From Hyaloscypha bicolor E (lineage: Eukaryota > Ascomycota > Leotiomycetes > Helotiales > Hyaloscyphaceae): a stretch of 64,000 bases of DNA. The DNA lies in NCBI RefSeq assembly GCF_002865645.1, contig NW_020194638.1, positions 310,001 through 374,000 of the forward strand, written 5' to 3'. Shown here piece by piece: positions 32,699 through 44,131 of this stretch. The translations under genes were made by a program, and so were the position numbers. Position 1 is the stretch's first letter, and each line of letters opens with the position of its first letter. The notes under the pieces are model-generated. The model worked only from the letters and a program-made list of their open reading frames with translations. It had not been told where the DNA came from and did no database searches.

Positions 32699-34244
32699 CT
32701 AAACCAATTTACGGGGTTCAGAGGAATTGAAAGATATTTTCGGTGGCAAATTTGTCGCCGCATTGAACACCCCTTCACTGTCCAAGACTGATCTTCCGTA
32801 TGAGAGTCTTGAGGCTCTCCCTAGTTGAGAAGTTAGCAATATCCCAGACTGAGCATTCTCGGAAGTGAATGAATAGATCTGATTGTTTGGAAATTTAGTG
32901 AATGAACTGAAATTTGTCTCCTTGTGAATCAGGAATAATAAGATCTCAACTAATTTATACTTACAATCAGGGACCCACGAAGGAAGGGCTAGAGGGATCT
33001 GAAGGGACTTCCCGGTATTTCCAGAACGATCAAGCGGGTAGCTCTTTTTGATGTCCCCAAGGTAGTGAAAGAGGTCAAGATCATTCTCTCTCAAATGGGC
33101 TAAAGCCACCCGCATATATACTTCTTCAACGCTCAAGCTATAATCTATTTGGAGATCTAATCCCGGACCTGTTGAAGCCAAAGCAGACAGTTAATAGACT
33201 TAGTTTTGATCAAGTTTGCACAGCCGCACAGTATGCACGTAGAGGAGGTCTAAAGAATGTGGAATTTTCCGTCCAGATGGGTTTCTCTTTGCAGTAAAAT
33301 GGTAAAGAAGTTCCGGAAGGGTTGAGTGGTCGCAATTCTCGCATTCGGATGTCTAATGTACAGGTAAAAGTATTGAAAAGTAATCGATTTATTAATGGAA
33401 AATCGATTTATTGAAGGTTGACAGACTGCAGAATGACTAGATATAGAAGAGTGAGTTCTGGAAACAGAGGAAAAGTGTCCAAAGTAAGGGATTTATTCCC
33501 ATTACCCTTCGGCGATACCGGTGATGCTGAACCCGCTTTCTCCGATACATTATCAATCAGCTAATAAACCAAAGGTAATCAAAATGACGATATACTGGTA
33601 AGCTTGGTAAGCTCGGCGAGTGACGCATGACAAATGAGAGTGGAGAACCCTAAATTAGTGGTTAAACCTGGTACTGGAAGGACTGGTAAGCTAGCTATGA
33701 TAGCGTACCAATTTCAACAAAAAGACAGATCCTGCTAGAGAGAGCTCCTGATGTGACAAGACATCAGGACCACTATATATTTTAACTGAGGAAGTTAGAA
33801 CATATTCTTGGACAATCCAAAGCCCGGCAAACCAGTCTTGAGTGAAAAATGCGTTACTCGAATCAAAGTCCACTTCTAATGAACGATGAACTATGGCAGC
33901 TGGTATTCCATTTCTATTATCCGCCAGTTTCGATTCGACTTCTAGAGATCTTGAAATTGGACTTTTGTTATATCGTAGACCATACTTCCAGGCTGCGTCG
34001 GCAAGTCGGCGGAAGCACCCAATTCCTGCATGGATGGCTCCATTGGATTCCCCCAGCCAGACCAAAACGCAGTTTGCATTGCTGTAGATCTTGGCCATGA
34101 GAGCAACTTGGTGTCCTTTCTCTTTATTATCTCGCTGATTGATGCACACGGCATCGGCCCAAAGGCTTCGAGGTCGATGGGTTGGTAGATGTAACGGTTG
34201 AGGGGAGTATCATCTTTTATGACTGGTGTATTGGGGATTTCCAT
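32699..34244 (-). pseudogene. HET-domain (heterokaryon incompatibility) pseudogene
   Basis: The start is at 34244 and reads YIYQPIDLEAFG in one frame. It then jumps to DAVCINQRDNKEKGHQVALMAKIY in another frame; the family normally has about 70 residues between these blocks, so an internal deletion is likely near 34155. Further HET motifs are VLVWLGES and DWFAGLWIVQEYVL. Solo LTR copy B (33371-33719) then splits the gene. Beyond it lie ELLYHFTAKRN and LDLQIDYSLSVEEVYMRVALAHL, with LPSWVPDC further on. HET proteins trigger incompatibility reactions when non-self hyphae fuse. This allele has at least two disabling lesions. Confidence 0.85.
33371..33719 (-). mobile_element. Solo LTR, copy B
   Basis: A 349-bp copy in minus orientation with the same termini as copy A (TGTTGAAATTGGTAC... 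and ...ACTTTTCAATA). It is flanked by the 5-bp direct repeat AAAAG at 33366-33370 and 33720-33724. The first 100 and last 90 bases align well with copy A; the middle has diverged. It sits inside the HET pseudogene. Confidence 0.88.
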
Positions 34245-34984
34245 TGTGGCTGCTTAGATTGGGTCGATGGCAGTGGTGGAAGAAGAAGATGATCTGTCGA
34301 AGGCAGGCAAAGATGTGGTTGGGCATAGCCACGTTTTCACGTGGAGAAGGTTGCCATTCACGTGACAGCGATATCTGCATTCTTTAGTTCAAGTTGAAAA
34401 GCCCAAGAAAGATGATGAGAGTGTAATGGCAAGAAATATTTTCAGTCTTTCCATTCCAGTTCACCCTACTCCATGTTTATGTACTAGCAATCCGCGAACG
34501 AGAAACTCCACAAATATCCTTAAAAGAAATTCGTGATGTCCATAACATTAATAAGTCCCCCAGAGTACAATTTCTACCATCATCGGATTAGCACTAAGAA
34601 TCATTTCAACAGATTTGTTAGCCATCTTCAATTTCTCAGCACCAAAACTCCAATAACGAGAATACCGATTATTGTCAGTACAAGCAAAGATAAGTCGCTA
34701 AGTGGAAAATTCTCTCTAACAAAATAATCAAAAAAGGTCACAAGAGTGAAAGCCAGCCAAGCCTTCAGCTTCAGGAGCACACGGTCAAGAAGCATTATGC
34801 TGACTAACGACTACAAAAAAAAAAAGATAGAATTGACCCCCACCCAAATAGAACATTGCTAAATTTGAGCGGAATGGCCCGGTTGCTGCTGTCACTCCCG
34901 GAGCTGGTCTTTGCTACGATTGTTGACCAACAGCCTTGAGCTATGACTCGTGGGACATCATATCCGAGGCCGAGGAAAGCAGTA
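34245..34984. other. Intergenic, AT-rich
   Basis: No gene is recognised. There is an A tract near 34814. Confidence 0.4.
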
Positions 34985-35270
34985 TCAAGAGAAAACCAGC
35001 ATAAATGCAGTTCTGAGGAGGGGGTCGATCATGGCTTTACCCGAGGGCACTCTATTGCGGTTCCATGAAGTGGTCTTCAGTATCACAATCGTCGTTTTCT
35101 CGTGAGTTCCATTTCTTAAATCGTCTCGCCTTTCAAGAGTCCTGATAACCGACATCTGGTAGAGAAGTTGCAGAACTTCAGGAATAGTCAGCCGCAACAA
35201 GATTGACAGCAATGCTGGAATCACCCCAGCACCAATGATGTAACTCTATATCCTGTCGGTAACATACAAG
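34985..35270 (-). pseudogene. Phosphate/glycerophosphate MFS transporter fragment, left copy
   Basis: The minus strand reads SYIIGAGVIPALLSILLRLTIPEV, matching the WR(Y/F)IxGxGxIPALxxxxxRLTIPE segment of PHO84/GIT1-type transporters. It then loses similarity and ends in a stop at 34985. It forms one arm of an inverted duplication with 35620-35790. Confidence 0.5.
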
Positions 35271-35700
35271 GGTAGGCTTTAATAAATTATCGTTAACAAT
35301 AACCGATTAAAAGATAGATAATCGCGCTACTCAGTTGATGATCGATGATCATCTATAATTATTAATAAGAGTGGGCCCAAGTCTTGAGAAATAGTTGCAG
35401 GGCCAGTGCGCTATATTTATAGCGATAATACCTCCTTACCTCGTTAATGGCAGAATCGCTAAACTTTGCGATTTGGCGATTCTGCCATAAAGGCGGTATA
35501 TCGCTATAAATATAGCGCACTGGCCCTGCAACTATTGCTAAAGGCTTGGGCCCACTTTTATTAATAATTATAGATGATTATCGATCATCAACTGAGTAGC
35601 GCGATTATCTATGGATCGGTTATCGTTGGAATGTGGAGATACATCATTGCCGTTGGAACGATTCCAGCATTGCCGTCGATCTTGTCCCGACTGAATCCTG
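35190..35700. repeat. Large imperfect inverted repeat with strong central hairpin
   Basis: The centre is near 35468. The inner arms (about 35300-35464 and 35472-35618) are nearly perfect inverse copies, including ATCGCGCTACTCAGTTGATG and the block around GGGCCAGTGCGCTATATTTATAGCG. Outside them both sides continue with diverged inverse copies of the same transporter-like coding segment, with about 35 extra bases on the left. A transcript or single strand could form a long stem. The origin may be an inverted duplication or a foldback element that carries gene sequence. Confidence 0.8.
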
Positions 35701-35790
35701 GTACCAAGGCTGACGCACATGTTGCAATATGCACCAAAGATTTCAGCGGACAAGTATGCAGCTATGGACCTACAACTCACAAGTCAGTAC
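35600..35790 (+). pseudogene. Phosphate/glycerophosphate MFS transporter fragment, right copy
   Basis: The plus strand reads YGSVIVGMWRYIIAVGTIPALPSILSRL and is related to the left copy at 35270-35190. After that the frame continues without transporter motifs. It overlaps the 3' flank of the minus-strand kinase fusion gene. Confidence 0.45.
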
Positions 35791-35833
35791 GATGTTCTCA
35801 GCCATTGTACGACATTCATGAACCAAGGGTTAC

Positions 35834-38800
35834 TCACACTACTACATTGACCTTCCCGAGAGCTACACCCGTTGAAAAGGCGGTATAATGGCCATCGTTT
35901 GTCATGTTCAGTGTGCGTGGCGATGATTGCGGAACAGTCTCAGCAGCGAAATTGGGGTTGGAGGTAAAGTTGTTAGTTAGGGCTAGTATGGTGGAATTGG
36001 GTCCGGAACCAATCGCGCGATTAATGAGAAGTGGGCTGTCTTGTGGTTTGTTGGAGAATTTGAATCCGCTAGGGCAAGCGTATGGCATATCTTCTTGATA
36101 TTCTCGCCATGAGAATCCCTTCTCGTCTAGCAGATCGACGATTGTCGAAATGCAGTGGGTAAAAAAAATATCCAAGTGATCGTCATCTACGCCAAGAGTT
36201 TCAGCCTCTAGAACTGCCATGTTGTTGCTAACCAGGATTAGATTCTTATAAAGATTCAAAGTGCAAGAGGACTCACGGCTTGGAAGCATGGCTTGTGGCC
36301 CAGTAATTCGTGCTTGCGCACCATGGCAGAATTGGATCTGCATCAGCTTCGTCGAAGCACTAAACCTTGTAATTAGAACCTGCTTCCGAAGACAAACTTC
36401 CATTTGACTTGCCTTGTGATCACGGCAGATTTGCCTAACCATGTCTGTTTCTCCCCAAAGTTTTCGTAACTCTCTCAGATACTGGAATGTGGGACCGGAT
36501 AAAATTATTTCAAAAGAAGGGTCAACAGACGGCGGCGATCTGGGAAGAATATCTCTACCAAAAGCAGGTGCCTCGGAAAGTCTTTTGATGGGGGTTCGTG
36601 GCTCTAGTAACGCTGTTGGAATAGCGTCAACCACACTCAATTCCCTAGGGCTGGATTCGGGATTGACTCTTGAAATCACTACAACTTTTGTCAAGATATG
36701 CACCTGCGACCCATGGCTTCCTGTCTCCCGTAGCGGGAAGTGTGAGTTGACGAGCACCAACAAGAGACCGCCAATAAGTGTCAGGATGATCCAAACCCTT
36801 GGAACATAGCTCCCTGCTGTTTTCCCAAGTATCAAGCCCCAGGATGGCCCACAATTATTGCATTCCGAACAAAGAGACTCTGACCTCATAGAGTTATGGG
36901 GCATCTGAGGAGGAAGTAGTTCGCGGCCGTTTCCTGATACTTGCATTTGCTGCGACGATTGCTCATTTGTTGTTGGCATTTGGTCGGCTAAATGTGCTGG
37001 TTGGGGGGAACTATGAAAAGGTGCTAGCGGCGTGTTTGAAGAAGCAGACTGCTTCTCCTCCAAGGCTGATTTTGAGTTGAATTCCTTCTCTGCCAAGAGA
37101 CAACATTTTCCAGCTGGCAGAGTTGCATATAAGTCGGCCGCAGAGGGGCGGTCCTCCCTACTTTTCCCTAGCATAGCTTGGCAGGTGTCAAGCAACTGCC
37201 AAAGAATCGAGTCTCCCTCGAAAGCTGGCTCTTGTCGAAGAACTCCAATCCACAGTTCCACCATCCGCAGATTCTCATGATATGTTCCACCACCGATGGA
37301 ATGACGCTCCTGAAAGTGTTCGAATTTAGCGCGGCCTTGAGGGATCAACAGGTTGAACATCTCTAGGAACACACAACCCAATGAGAATATATCGGCTTTG
37401 CGACCTCTCAAGCCACGTAGAGCTGTCTCGGGAGAGCAGTACTTCATTGTCATATCTCCTGAGGTAGATGCGGTGGAGTCGGAGTCCATGAAGATCTTTG
37501 CGATACCAAAGTCCGCCAAGAATATCATTTGTCCTTTGATGAGGATGTTGGACGGCTTGATGTCTTGGTGCTTGATGGACTTCCCGTGTAGATATTTTAC
37601 ACTAGAGACCAGACAACCAAACCACTGAATGATCGTGTCCATGGGTATCAGTTCAGCGGTTGGGTACTTGTTTATCAAGTCACCGAGGTCGAAATCCGCA
37701 ACTGGACTCATCAGAATCGAAACCGATTTGTCAAGTGTATAAGTGTCGACGAATCGGACAATGTGTGGATGGTCGAGCTTCTTCATGATTTTGACCTCTG
37801 TCATAAATAACGATGGTTCTCGTGATTTTGGAAAAGTGATCGTTTTCCGTGCGAAGACAGCGCCGGTTGCTAGATTGCGGACTTCGTCGACCACTGAATA
37901 TGGACCACAGCCCAGGACCTTCATGCGTGCGTATGGGGGTGTCTCGAGTGTATCAAGAAATTTTGCCATGTCATACTGAGGAAGTTAACATCATTTCAAA
38001 GAGATTAGTTATCGTAATACTCACGCCAAGATGTCCAGCCACAGTGTCGGAAGGTGGATGGGATCTGTGCAGGAAAGGTTGTTCCACACTTTTCTCACCT
38101 CTTGGTGTACGTGAAAATCGGGGTTCAAACGACTTGCCGAACATTGCAAGACCCGGTCGTTGCATACCGTTTCTGGAATCCGTTGCCGTGGCGCCTGGCT
38201 GACCCCTTGAACAAGAAGTCTTTGATTGGGTCGGTCTCTTTGGAGCGGACCGAGGTGGCAGATCGTCCGAATCATCGTCAGACGAATCTGAAGCGTCGTC
38301 GGGGTCCTCATCATCGTCACCGCCTTTATCGTGCTCCTGACTACCGCTCTCATGGCCTGCTTCGGGGCGATCACTCCATTCTGTCATGTCTTTTCCTTCG
38401 TCATGAAAATGAACGCCGATATGTTCAACACGATCTTTCCAGTGGACAAATTTGTGCCTGCAGAAGCCACACCATCGAGGGAAGTTGCTCTCCACCGAGA
38501 AATGCGAATTCCTCACATAGTCATCGCATGGAACGTGAGGATGAACATTGTCGAAATGTTGCAAGAAGTGCTGTTTCCGATAGTGTAACCTGCCGCGCGT
38601 AGTAAACGCCTTGTTGTTGCAAGTTGACTTCTTGTGTGTCTGGAAGTGGTCCATATCGGGATTGGGTACTTCGCAGTGTGTGCAGATTTGAATTCCGGCA
38701 ACAAGTACGGCAGCTGGAAGGTCGCAAACCCATCCTTCTTGTGGCCAATTAACCTCTTCGTGCTTTCTCCAATCATCCCTATCTCTGAATTTCTTTCCAC

Positions 38801-39860
38801 ACTTTCGAGTACATTGGAACCGTTTGTTGTCGTCTCTCAATAGAATACTCTGGTCGAGAGATGCGATGCATTTTGATTCTCTTTCTTGTTTGACCCACGA
38901 AGCGGCTCTTTGCAAGATTGAAGGCTGATGTTGGGCATTCATGGCAGGCAAGCCAAAATGACGGGATGAATTTGTCCCAACCCCAGAGTATCCGGTTGCA
39001 GAAGATTCGTTGTTTAGCTGGCTGGTTGACATTTTGCATCGAAGCTTTTGCGCAAACCACAATCTCACAGTATCTAGATTGAGTCTGGTTAAATCAGCTA
39101 AGCTTTTGAATTCTTCATCTCCAGGATAAGTAGATGGATAGCTACTGAGCCAAGTTTCGAACATAGAGTCGTCTATGCGTCGGGCTCTCAGCTTCCTCGC
39201 GAACCATGACTTGACAATCCCGACCTCGAGCTTCGTTAAAGCTGCAAGATTGCGGAAATCCGAGTCTTCGGGGTATATTGATGGGCAGGTGGAAAGCCAA
39301 CTTTCGAAAATGGAGATTGCAGTCGGATCTGCCTCCATGTCAAGCGAGGTGTCGGAGTGAACAAGTTGAACTTGAGAGGTCGGGGGGCCAGCCTCTTCCG
39401 TTGAACGCTCACAGTATCGCCTCTTGTTTGGATTCGAGGTGTTGAAAGAGTCAAATTCCAGACGTTGCGAACACAATCCAGAGTTTGTTGAACACGATCC
39501 CAGGCTAGAAGTCGAAGGGTGGTTCTGAAACCCTGACAGACGGCTACCGAAGCTCGACGAGGTCGAATCTGTCCCCGAACTTGGCCAATTATGTTGAGAC
39601 AGCAATGTAGGGTCCACCGTCTCTTGCTGAGGATTTGGAATTTGGGTAGAGACAGGGTAGTCGCCAAACGAAAATGGTGTGGATGAGGCTTCGAGAAATG
39701 ACATGAATCCACGGCCATGAGCTTCTTGAGAATTTCCTGGAGTATCGGTGCACTGCTCAAGAGCAAAGTCACACGGCAACCCCCAATCCGTTTGTTTGTC
39801 GACATCTGAGGCTTGAACACATTTTCCGAGTGCCTGCTGAGGCAAAAGAGGCCAGGCCAT
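35834..39860 (-). CDS. Homeodomain-like / C2H2 zinc finger / protein kinase / TM fusion protein
   Basis: Two long open frames join through a 49-nt intron: exon 1 is 39860-38025, exon 2 is 37975-35834. The intron has a GTGAGT donor, an ACTAAT-type branch site and a CCTCAG acceptor. Splicing gives GHLG-YDMAKFLDTLE with no frame change, for 1325 aa. Residues about 183-275 hold two tandem homeodomain-like helix sets (WLSTCPSIYPEDSDF...VKSWFARKLRAR and WLSSYPSTYPGDEEF...VRLWFAQKLRCK). Next come C2H2-type fingers (CTRKCGKKF..., ICTHC..., WCGFCRHKF...). An acidic Asp/Ser linker precedes a kinase domain at about 630-900: GCGPYSVV, ARKTI, HQDIKPSNIL (non-RD), DFGIAK and CSPE. One membrane helix lies at about 1006-1022 (WIILTLIGGLLLVLV), then a C-terminal domain of about 300 residues. 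If the join is wrong, there are two adjacent genes with a 29-nt-scale spacer and a convenient cryptic intron. Confidence 0.8.
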
Positions 39861-40999
39861 CGTGGATGATCTATAGCTCTTTCGCAGTTTGAAAAATCTG
39901 CAGCTTGTTGTTGGTCTCTGATGATGGAACCGTATCTCAATCAGTCCTCTAGCACCAAAGAGTCACACGACGTGGGTTGACAGATATCGTGCCAAAATAT
40001 CAACATTTTGAGGTTCGTCGCAGGCGTCGAAGAAGGCGCCGCCCTGTCCAGCTCAGCCACCGCCCTTTTTGTTTCAGCCGCCTCGACGCTCAACCAATTA
40101 CGATTCGGATGGGAAATCTGAACCCTGAGCGAGGCAAATCTCTCCAGTGAAGACATACTACCTTTCTATCTCCGCGTTGGTAGTGGGTGTCGATGATGGT
40201 AGATTATCCCCAAAAAGACGGGAGGCGCCATTCACGTGACACCAACTTTTCCTCTCTTTAGTTTTGCAGAAGACCTTGAAATGAATGGTCGCCGTATACA
40301 TCTTATTAGTACTAAACCAAACCCGCAGATTATGTAGAGAAATGAGAAGATGAAACGAGGAAATACCGAGTGTAGAAAGGAACAATCAGCTTCGCTTGTG
40401 CTCCAATGCCCCAACTGCAACTTGGAACACTTTAAAAATACACCAATCTCTCGCAACAAAATCTTGACAAAAATTTCACAACAAAATACTCAATATTCTT
40501 TAGTATGAATAATGAATCGCAGTTCAAGTATGAATCTAGCGTTTGATTCAAACTTTGGAAGTGTTTAGAATGAATTTCTGCAGCCTTGTAAGCGGAGGGT
40601 TCTACACCGACCCTGAAATTGGCGTTGCTGAAGGGGGAGGAATGTTGTCAAGGTCTCAGTTGGCCTACTGTATGATGGCCAAAGAAGGCCGCACTCATTT
40701 TTGGTACGACATGATTTTTGAAGGCCTCTCATCGACATTATAAATATAGCGAAAGATCGAGCGAGGTCCTAGTTATCCGCCTGCATACCGAATACGGAGG
40801 AGTACTGCATACAGAAAAGTGGGACCTGCATGGCATAACGTCCCTCACCAACATTTCACTACACCTTTCAAGATCCCATCAACCAAAATTCTCATCCTTA
40901 CTTTTTTGTTTACATCTTCTCACGCCTTGTCAATTATCGTTCTCATCCCTTCTGAACAGCCACTGAACCCATCACGGGCATCTGAGCACAACCACCACA
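39861..40999. other. Intergenic, divergent promoters of the fusion gene and GH31
   Basis: About 1.1 kb with no recognisable gene. The segment just before 41000 is pyrimidine-rich and leads into an ACCACA-ATG start for GH31. Open stretches at 39941-40459 have no motifs. Confidence 0.45.
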
Positions 41000-43417
41000 A
41001 TGTCCACCACTTCCCACCGGTCCAATTTCCCTACCAAGCCGGCCGCAAACCAAGACGCCATCATTGGCGGCGGTGACACGAAATACCGCTTCACAGTCCT
41101 CACACCCGGCCTGCTACGCTATGAATGGGCACCCGACTCTCACTTCGAAGACCGCGCCAGCGTCTTCGCCATCAATCGCTGCCTCCCTGTCCCGTCTTTC
41201 CGCACTGTTACCAAGAATGGGATCCTCGAGATAATGACAGATAATTTTCATCTCACTTACGGTGAAGGGGAAGATTTCAGCGCGTCGAGTCTGAGTGCTG
41301 GGGTCAAAGGGACATTCAGTTGTCACAGTTCAGTCTGGAGGTATGGCGAGGAGTGTGGCAATCTTGGTGGTACGGCGAGGACGCTCGACTGTGCGGATGG
41401 GAGGATTGAGTTGGGGCCGGGGGTGGTGAGTAAGAATGGGTTTACGACGATTGATGACTCGAAAAGTATGCTATTTGATGCTGATGGTTTCGTGGCTACT
41501 CGTCATCCCGGGGAGGGAAGGGTTGACGGGTATCTGTTTGCGTATGGACATGATTATGCCGGTGCTGTGAAGGCACTTTACGCACTCTCTGGAAATCAAC
41601 CACTACTGCCAAGATGGGCCCTGGGAAATTGGTGGTCGAGATACTATGCATATAGTGATGAGGAGTATCTGGAGCTGATGGATCGGTTTGAGAAGGAGAA
41701 AATCCCGTTTAGTGTTGCGGTGCTGGATATGGATTGGCATGTGGTGGATGATCCGAAGGTAAAGGCGAGTGGCAAGACGGGTTGGACAGGTTATACATGG
41801 AACAAAGACCTGTTCCCGGACCCAGAAAAATTCTTGAAAGAGTTACACCAGAGGAAATTGAGAGTGAGTCTCAATGATCATCCTGCGGATGGAGTGCAGA
41901 ATTACGAGGATCTGTATCCGGCGATGGCGGAAGCGTTAGCTCATTCAACCGAGCACAGCGATCCGATACATTTCGACATCACAGACCGGGACTTCCTGAA
42001 TGCGTTCTTTGACGTTCTTCATAGACCGCTCGAGGATCAGGGCGTCGATTTCTGGTGGATTGACTGGCAGCAAGGCTCACATTCACGCATCCCTGGCATC
42101 GATCCGCTCTGGGTGCTCAACCATTTCCACTTCGTGGATAGCAAGCTGCATCACAAACGGCCCCTGACTTTTAGTCGATATGCTGGTCCAGGTTCTCATC
42201 GCTATCCGGTTGGCTTCTCGGGCGATACAATCGTGACATGGGATTCGCTTGCTTTCCAGCCAGAATTTACTGCTACTGCTAGCAATATCGGATACGGATG
42301 GTGGAGTCATGATATCGGCGGTCATATGTTCGGCGGAAAAGACGATGAGTTGAGTACAAGATGGCTGCAACTTGGCTGCTTTAGCCCGATCTTGAGATTG
42401 CATTCATCCAACAGCCAATGGACGAGGAAAGAACCGTGGACATATGGCCCCGAAGCTGAAAAGGCCATGACGGCATTTCTGAGGCTCAGGCATAGGCTAC
42501 TGCCATACTTGCACACGATGAATGCCAGGAGTGCGATAGAAGGGATGCCGTTGGTGAGACCGATGTATTGGGCGTATCCAGAACACGAGGAAGCTTACGA
42601 GGTCCCGAATCAGTACTTGTTTGGTCTATCTGGTTCCGGGCTCCTTGTTACCCCGATTACTGCACCTCAGGATCCAAAACTCAGGTTGGCAAAGACGAAG
42701 GGCTGGCTACCACCTGGGCGATATGTGGATATCTTCACTGGTGCCGTGTACAATGGAGATCGAAGTCTCTGGATATCTCGGAAGCTAGAAGATTATCCGG
42801 TCTTTGCGAAGGAAGGCTCTATTATTCCTTTAGACGCTGCTACAGAGCCGGGAAATGGGGAGGCGAACCCGGACAGCATTGAAGTTCTCATCGTCGTTGG
42901 TGCAGATGGAGCTTTCGAGTTGCTTGAAGATGACGGTAGTGGAAGTTCGGCAGAGGAAGTCAAATGGACCAGAACGCCTATCAAGTACTCGCAAGCCGAT
43001 GGGACTGTGACGATCGGCCCAAGCACGGGTAATGTTGTACAGGCTCGAGAATGGAGTATAAGATTCTTGGCACTCGGCGAAGTAAAAGAGATAACCGTTT
43101 CGGTTAGCTCAGAAAAGAGGATTGCTCAGCAGGAGAGATCAAAGAATGGAATTGTGGTGCAAGTTGGCGGAGTGGGGCCAGCTTCCAAAGCAACTATCTC
43201 GCTGGGCCCGAACCCAGTGCTCTGTGAAAATGACCTGGAAGCTTTTATCCGACCGATTCTTGCTGACGCTCAGATCCAGTTCAGGTTGAAGGAACAGATA
43301 TGGCAGATTGTGGCAGCAAAAGTCCCAGCCACGCGCAAAGTGAGCAGTCTACTTGCGCTAGAGGGGGTGGAAGAGAACTTGCGGGAGGCGATACTGGAGT
43401 ATTTGCTTTCAGAATGA
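41000..43417 (+). CDS. GH31 alpha-glucosidase/alpha-xylosidase-type enzyme
   Basis: A single exon of 805 aa. GH31 motifs in order: WALGNWWSRYYAYSDEEYLELMD, FSVAVLDMDWH, VSLNDHPADGVQ, then VDFWWIDWQQG whose Asp is the nucleophile position, RPLTFSRYAGPGSHRYPVGFSGDTIVTWDSL with the acid/base Asp, and GWWSHDIGGHMFG. A beta-sandwich C-terminal part follows (LLEDDGSGSS). No signal peptide is present, so it is probably cytosolic. The WIDWQQG subgroup occurs in bacteria and fungi and acts on alpha-glucosides; exact specificity cannot be read. Lack of introns over 2.4 kb stands out beside intron-rich neighbours. Confidence 0.93.
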   Translation: MSTTSHRSNFPTKPAANQDAIIGGGDTKYRFTVLTPGLLRYEWAPDSHFEDRASVFAINRCLPVPSFRTVTKNGILEIMTDNFHLTYGEGEDFSASSLSAGVKGTFSCHSSVWRYGEECGNLGGTARTLDCADGRIELGPGVVSKNGFTTIDDSKSMLFDADGFVATRHPGEGRVDGYLFAYGHDYAGAVKALYALSGNQPLLPRWALGNWWSRYYAYSDEEYLELMDRFEKEKIPFSVAVLDMDWHVVDDPKVKASGKTGWTGYTWNKDLFPDPEKFLKELHQRKLRVSLNDHPADGVQNYEDLYPAMAEALAHSTEHSDPIHFDITDRDFLNAFFDVLHRPLEDQGVDFWWIDWQQGSHSRIPGIDPLWVLNHFHFVDSKLHHKRPLTFSRYAGPGSHRYPVGFSGDTIVTWDSLAFQPEFTATASNIGYGWWSHDIGGHMFGGKDDELSTRWLQLGCFSPILRLHSSNSQWTRKEPWTYGPEAEKAMTAFLRLRHRLLPYLHTMNARSAIEGMPLVRPMYWAYPEHEEAYEVPNQYLFGLSGSGLLVTPITAPQDPKLRLAKTKGWLPPGRYVDIFTGAVYNGDRSLWISRKLEDYPVFAKEGSIIPLDAATEPGNGEANPDSIEVLIVVGADGAFELLEDDGSGSSAEEVKWTRTPIKYSQADGTVTIGPSTGNVVQAREWSIRFLALGEVKEITVSVSSEKRIAQQERSKNGIVVQVGGVGPASKATISLGPNPVLCENDLEAFIRPILADAQIQFRLKEQIWQIVAAKVPATRKVSSLLALEGVEENLREAILEYLLSE

Positions 43418-44131
43418 ACGGCACAGAGAGGCCCTGTCGGGGCATATATGAGTGGCTGACTTGCACCCGAATGAGACGGCCAGATGATTGAATAGCAATA
43501 CCTAGACTTGGAGGTTTTTACCCTTTTCGTTCCTAATACAACGTTCGATCAAAGCAGGCCCAAACCGCTCTGTAGACCACACTACTGGGAGTCGGCTCCT
43601 GAACTATGTGCACTCAATATGCTGTTTATTGTACCACGATCAAATAACGGGGTCTTCTGGCTATCCTCCTATGAGGAGGTACTTTTGGTAAACTATAAGG
43701 TTAATAAGAAGTGGGCGCTAAGACACTTGATAGTGCATTACCAAGAAGTCACAGTAGCAGGTGAGGGGTGTGAGAAAGGAAGTTCAACTTCACACGGATG
43801 AAAAGAGGAAATAAAGAAAAGGAAATAGGGATGTTGATGACAGGGAAATGGTGGAGTGCGTGACAGGGTACTTGTCGGTCGACGTACTGACTCGAATTGT
43901 GGAGGTGCAGACCAACTCGCTTTTGACCTCTCTCGCGACACTCTCGAAGTATCCACTAGCCAACCGCCCATACCCCCATCCGCCAACCCCCAAAAAAATC
44001 GATTTTTAATTATACCTTCATTATAATTACAGATCCTATTATATATTAACATTTCATATTATTTTCGATATCCTGACAACTGTATATTTATTTTAACCTT
44101 GTGGTGCGGCTAGCTAGAATCGCCCGTTAAA
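43418..44131. other. Intergenic, AT-rich towards the right
   Basis: No gene is recognised. The last 100 bases before the element at 44132 are strongly AT-rich. Confidence 0.45.
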
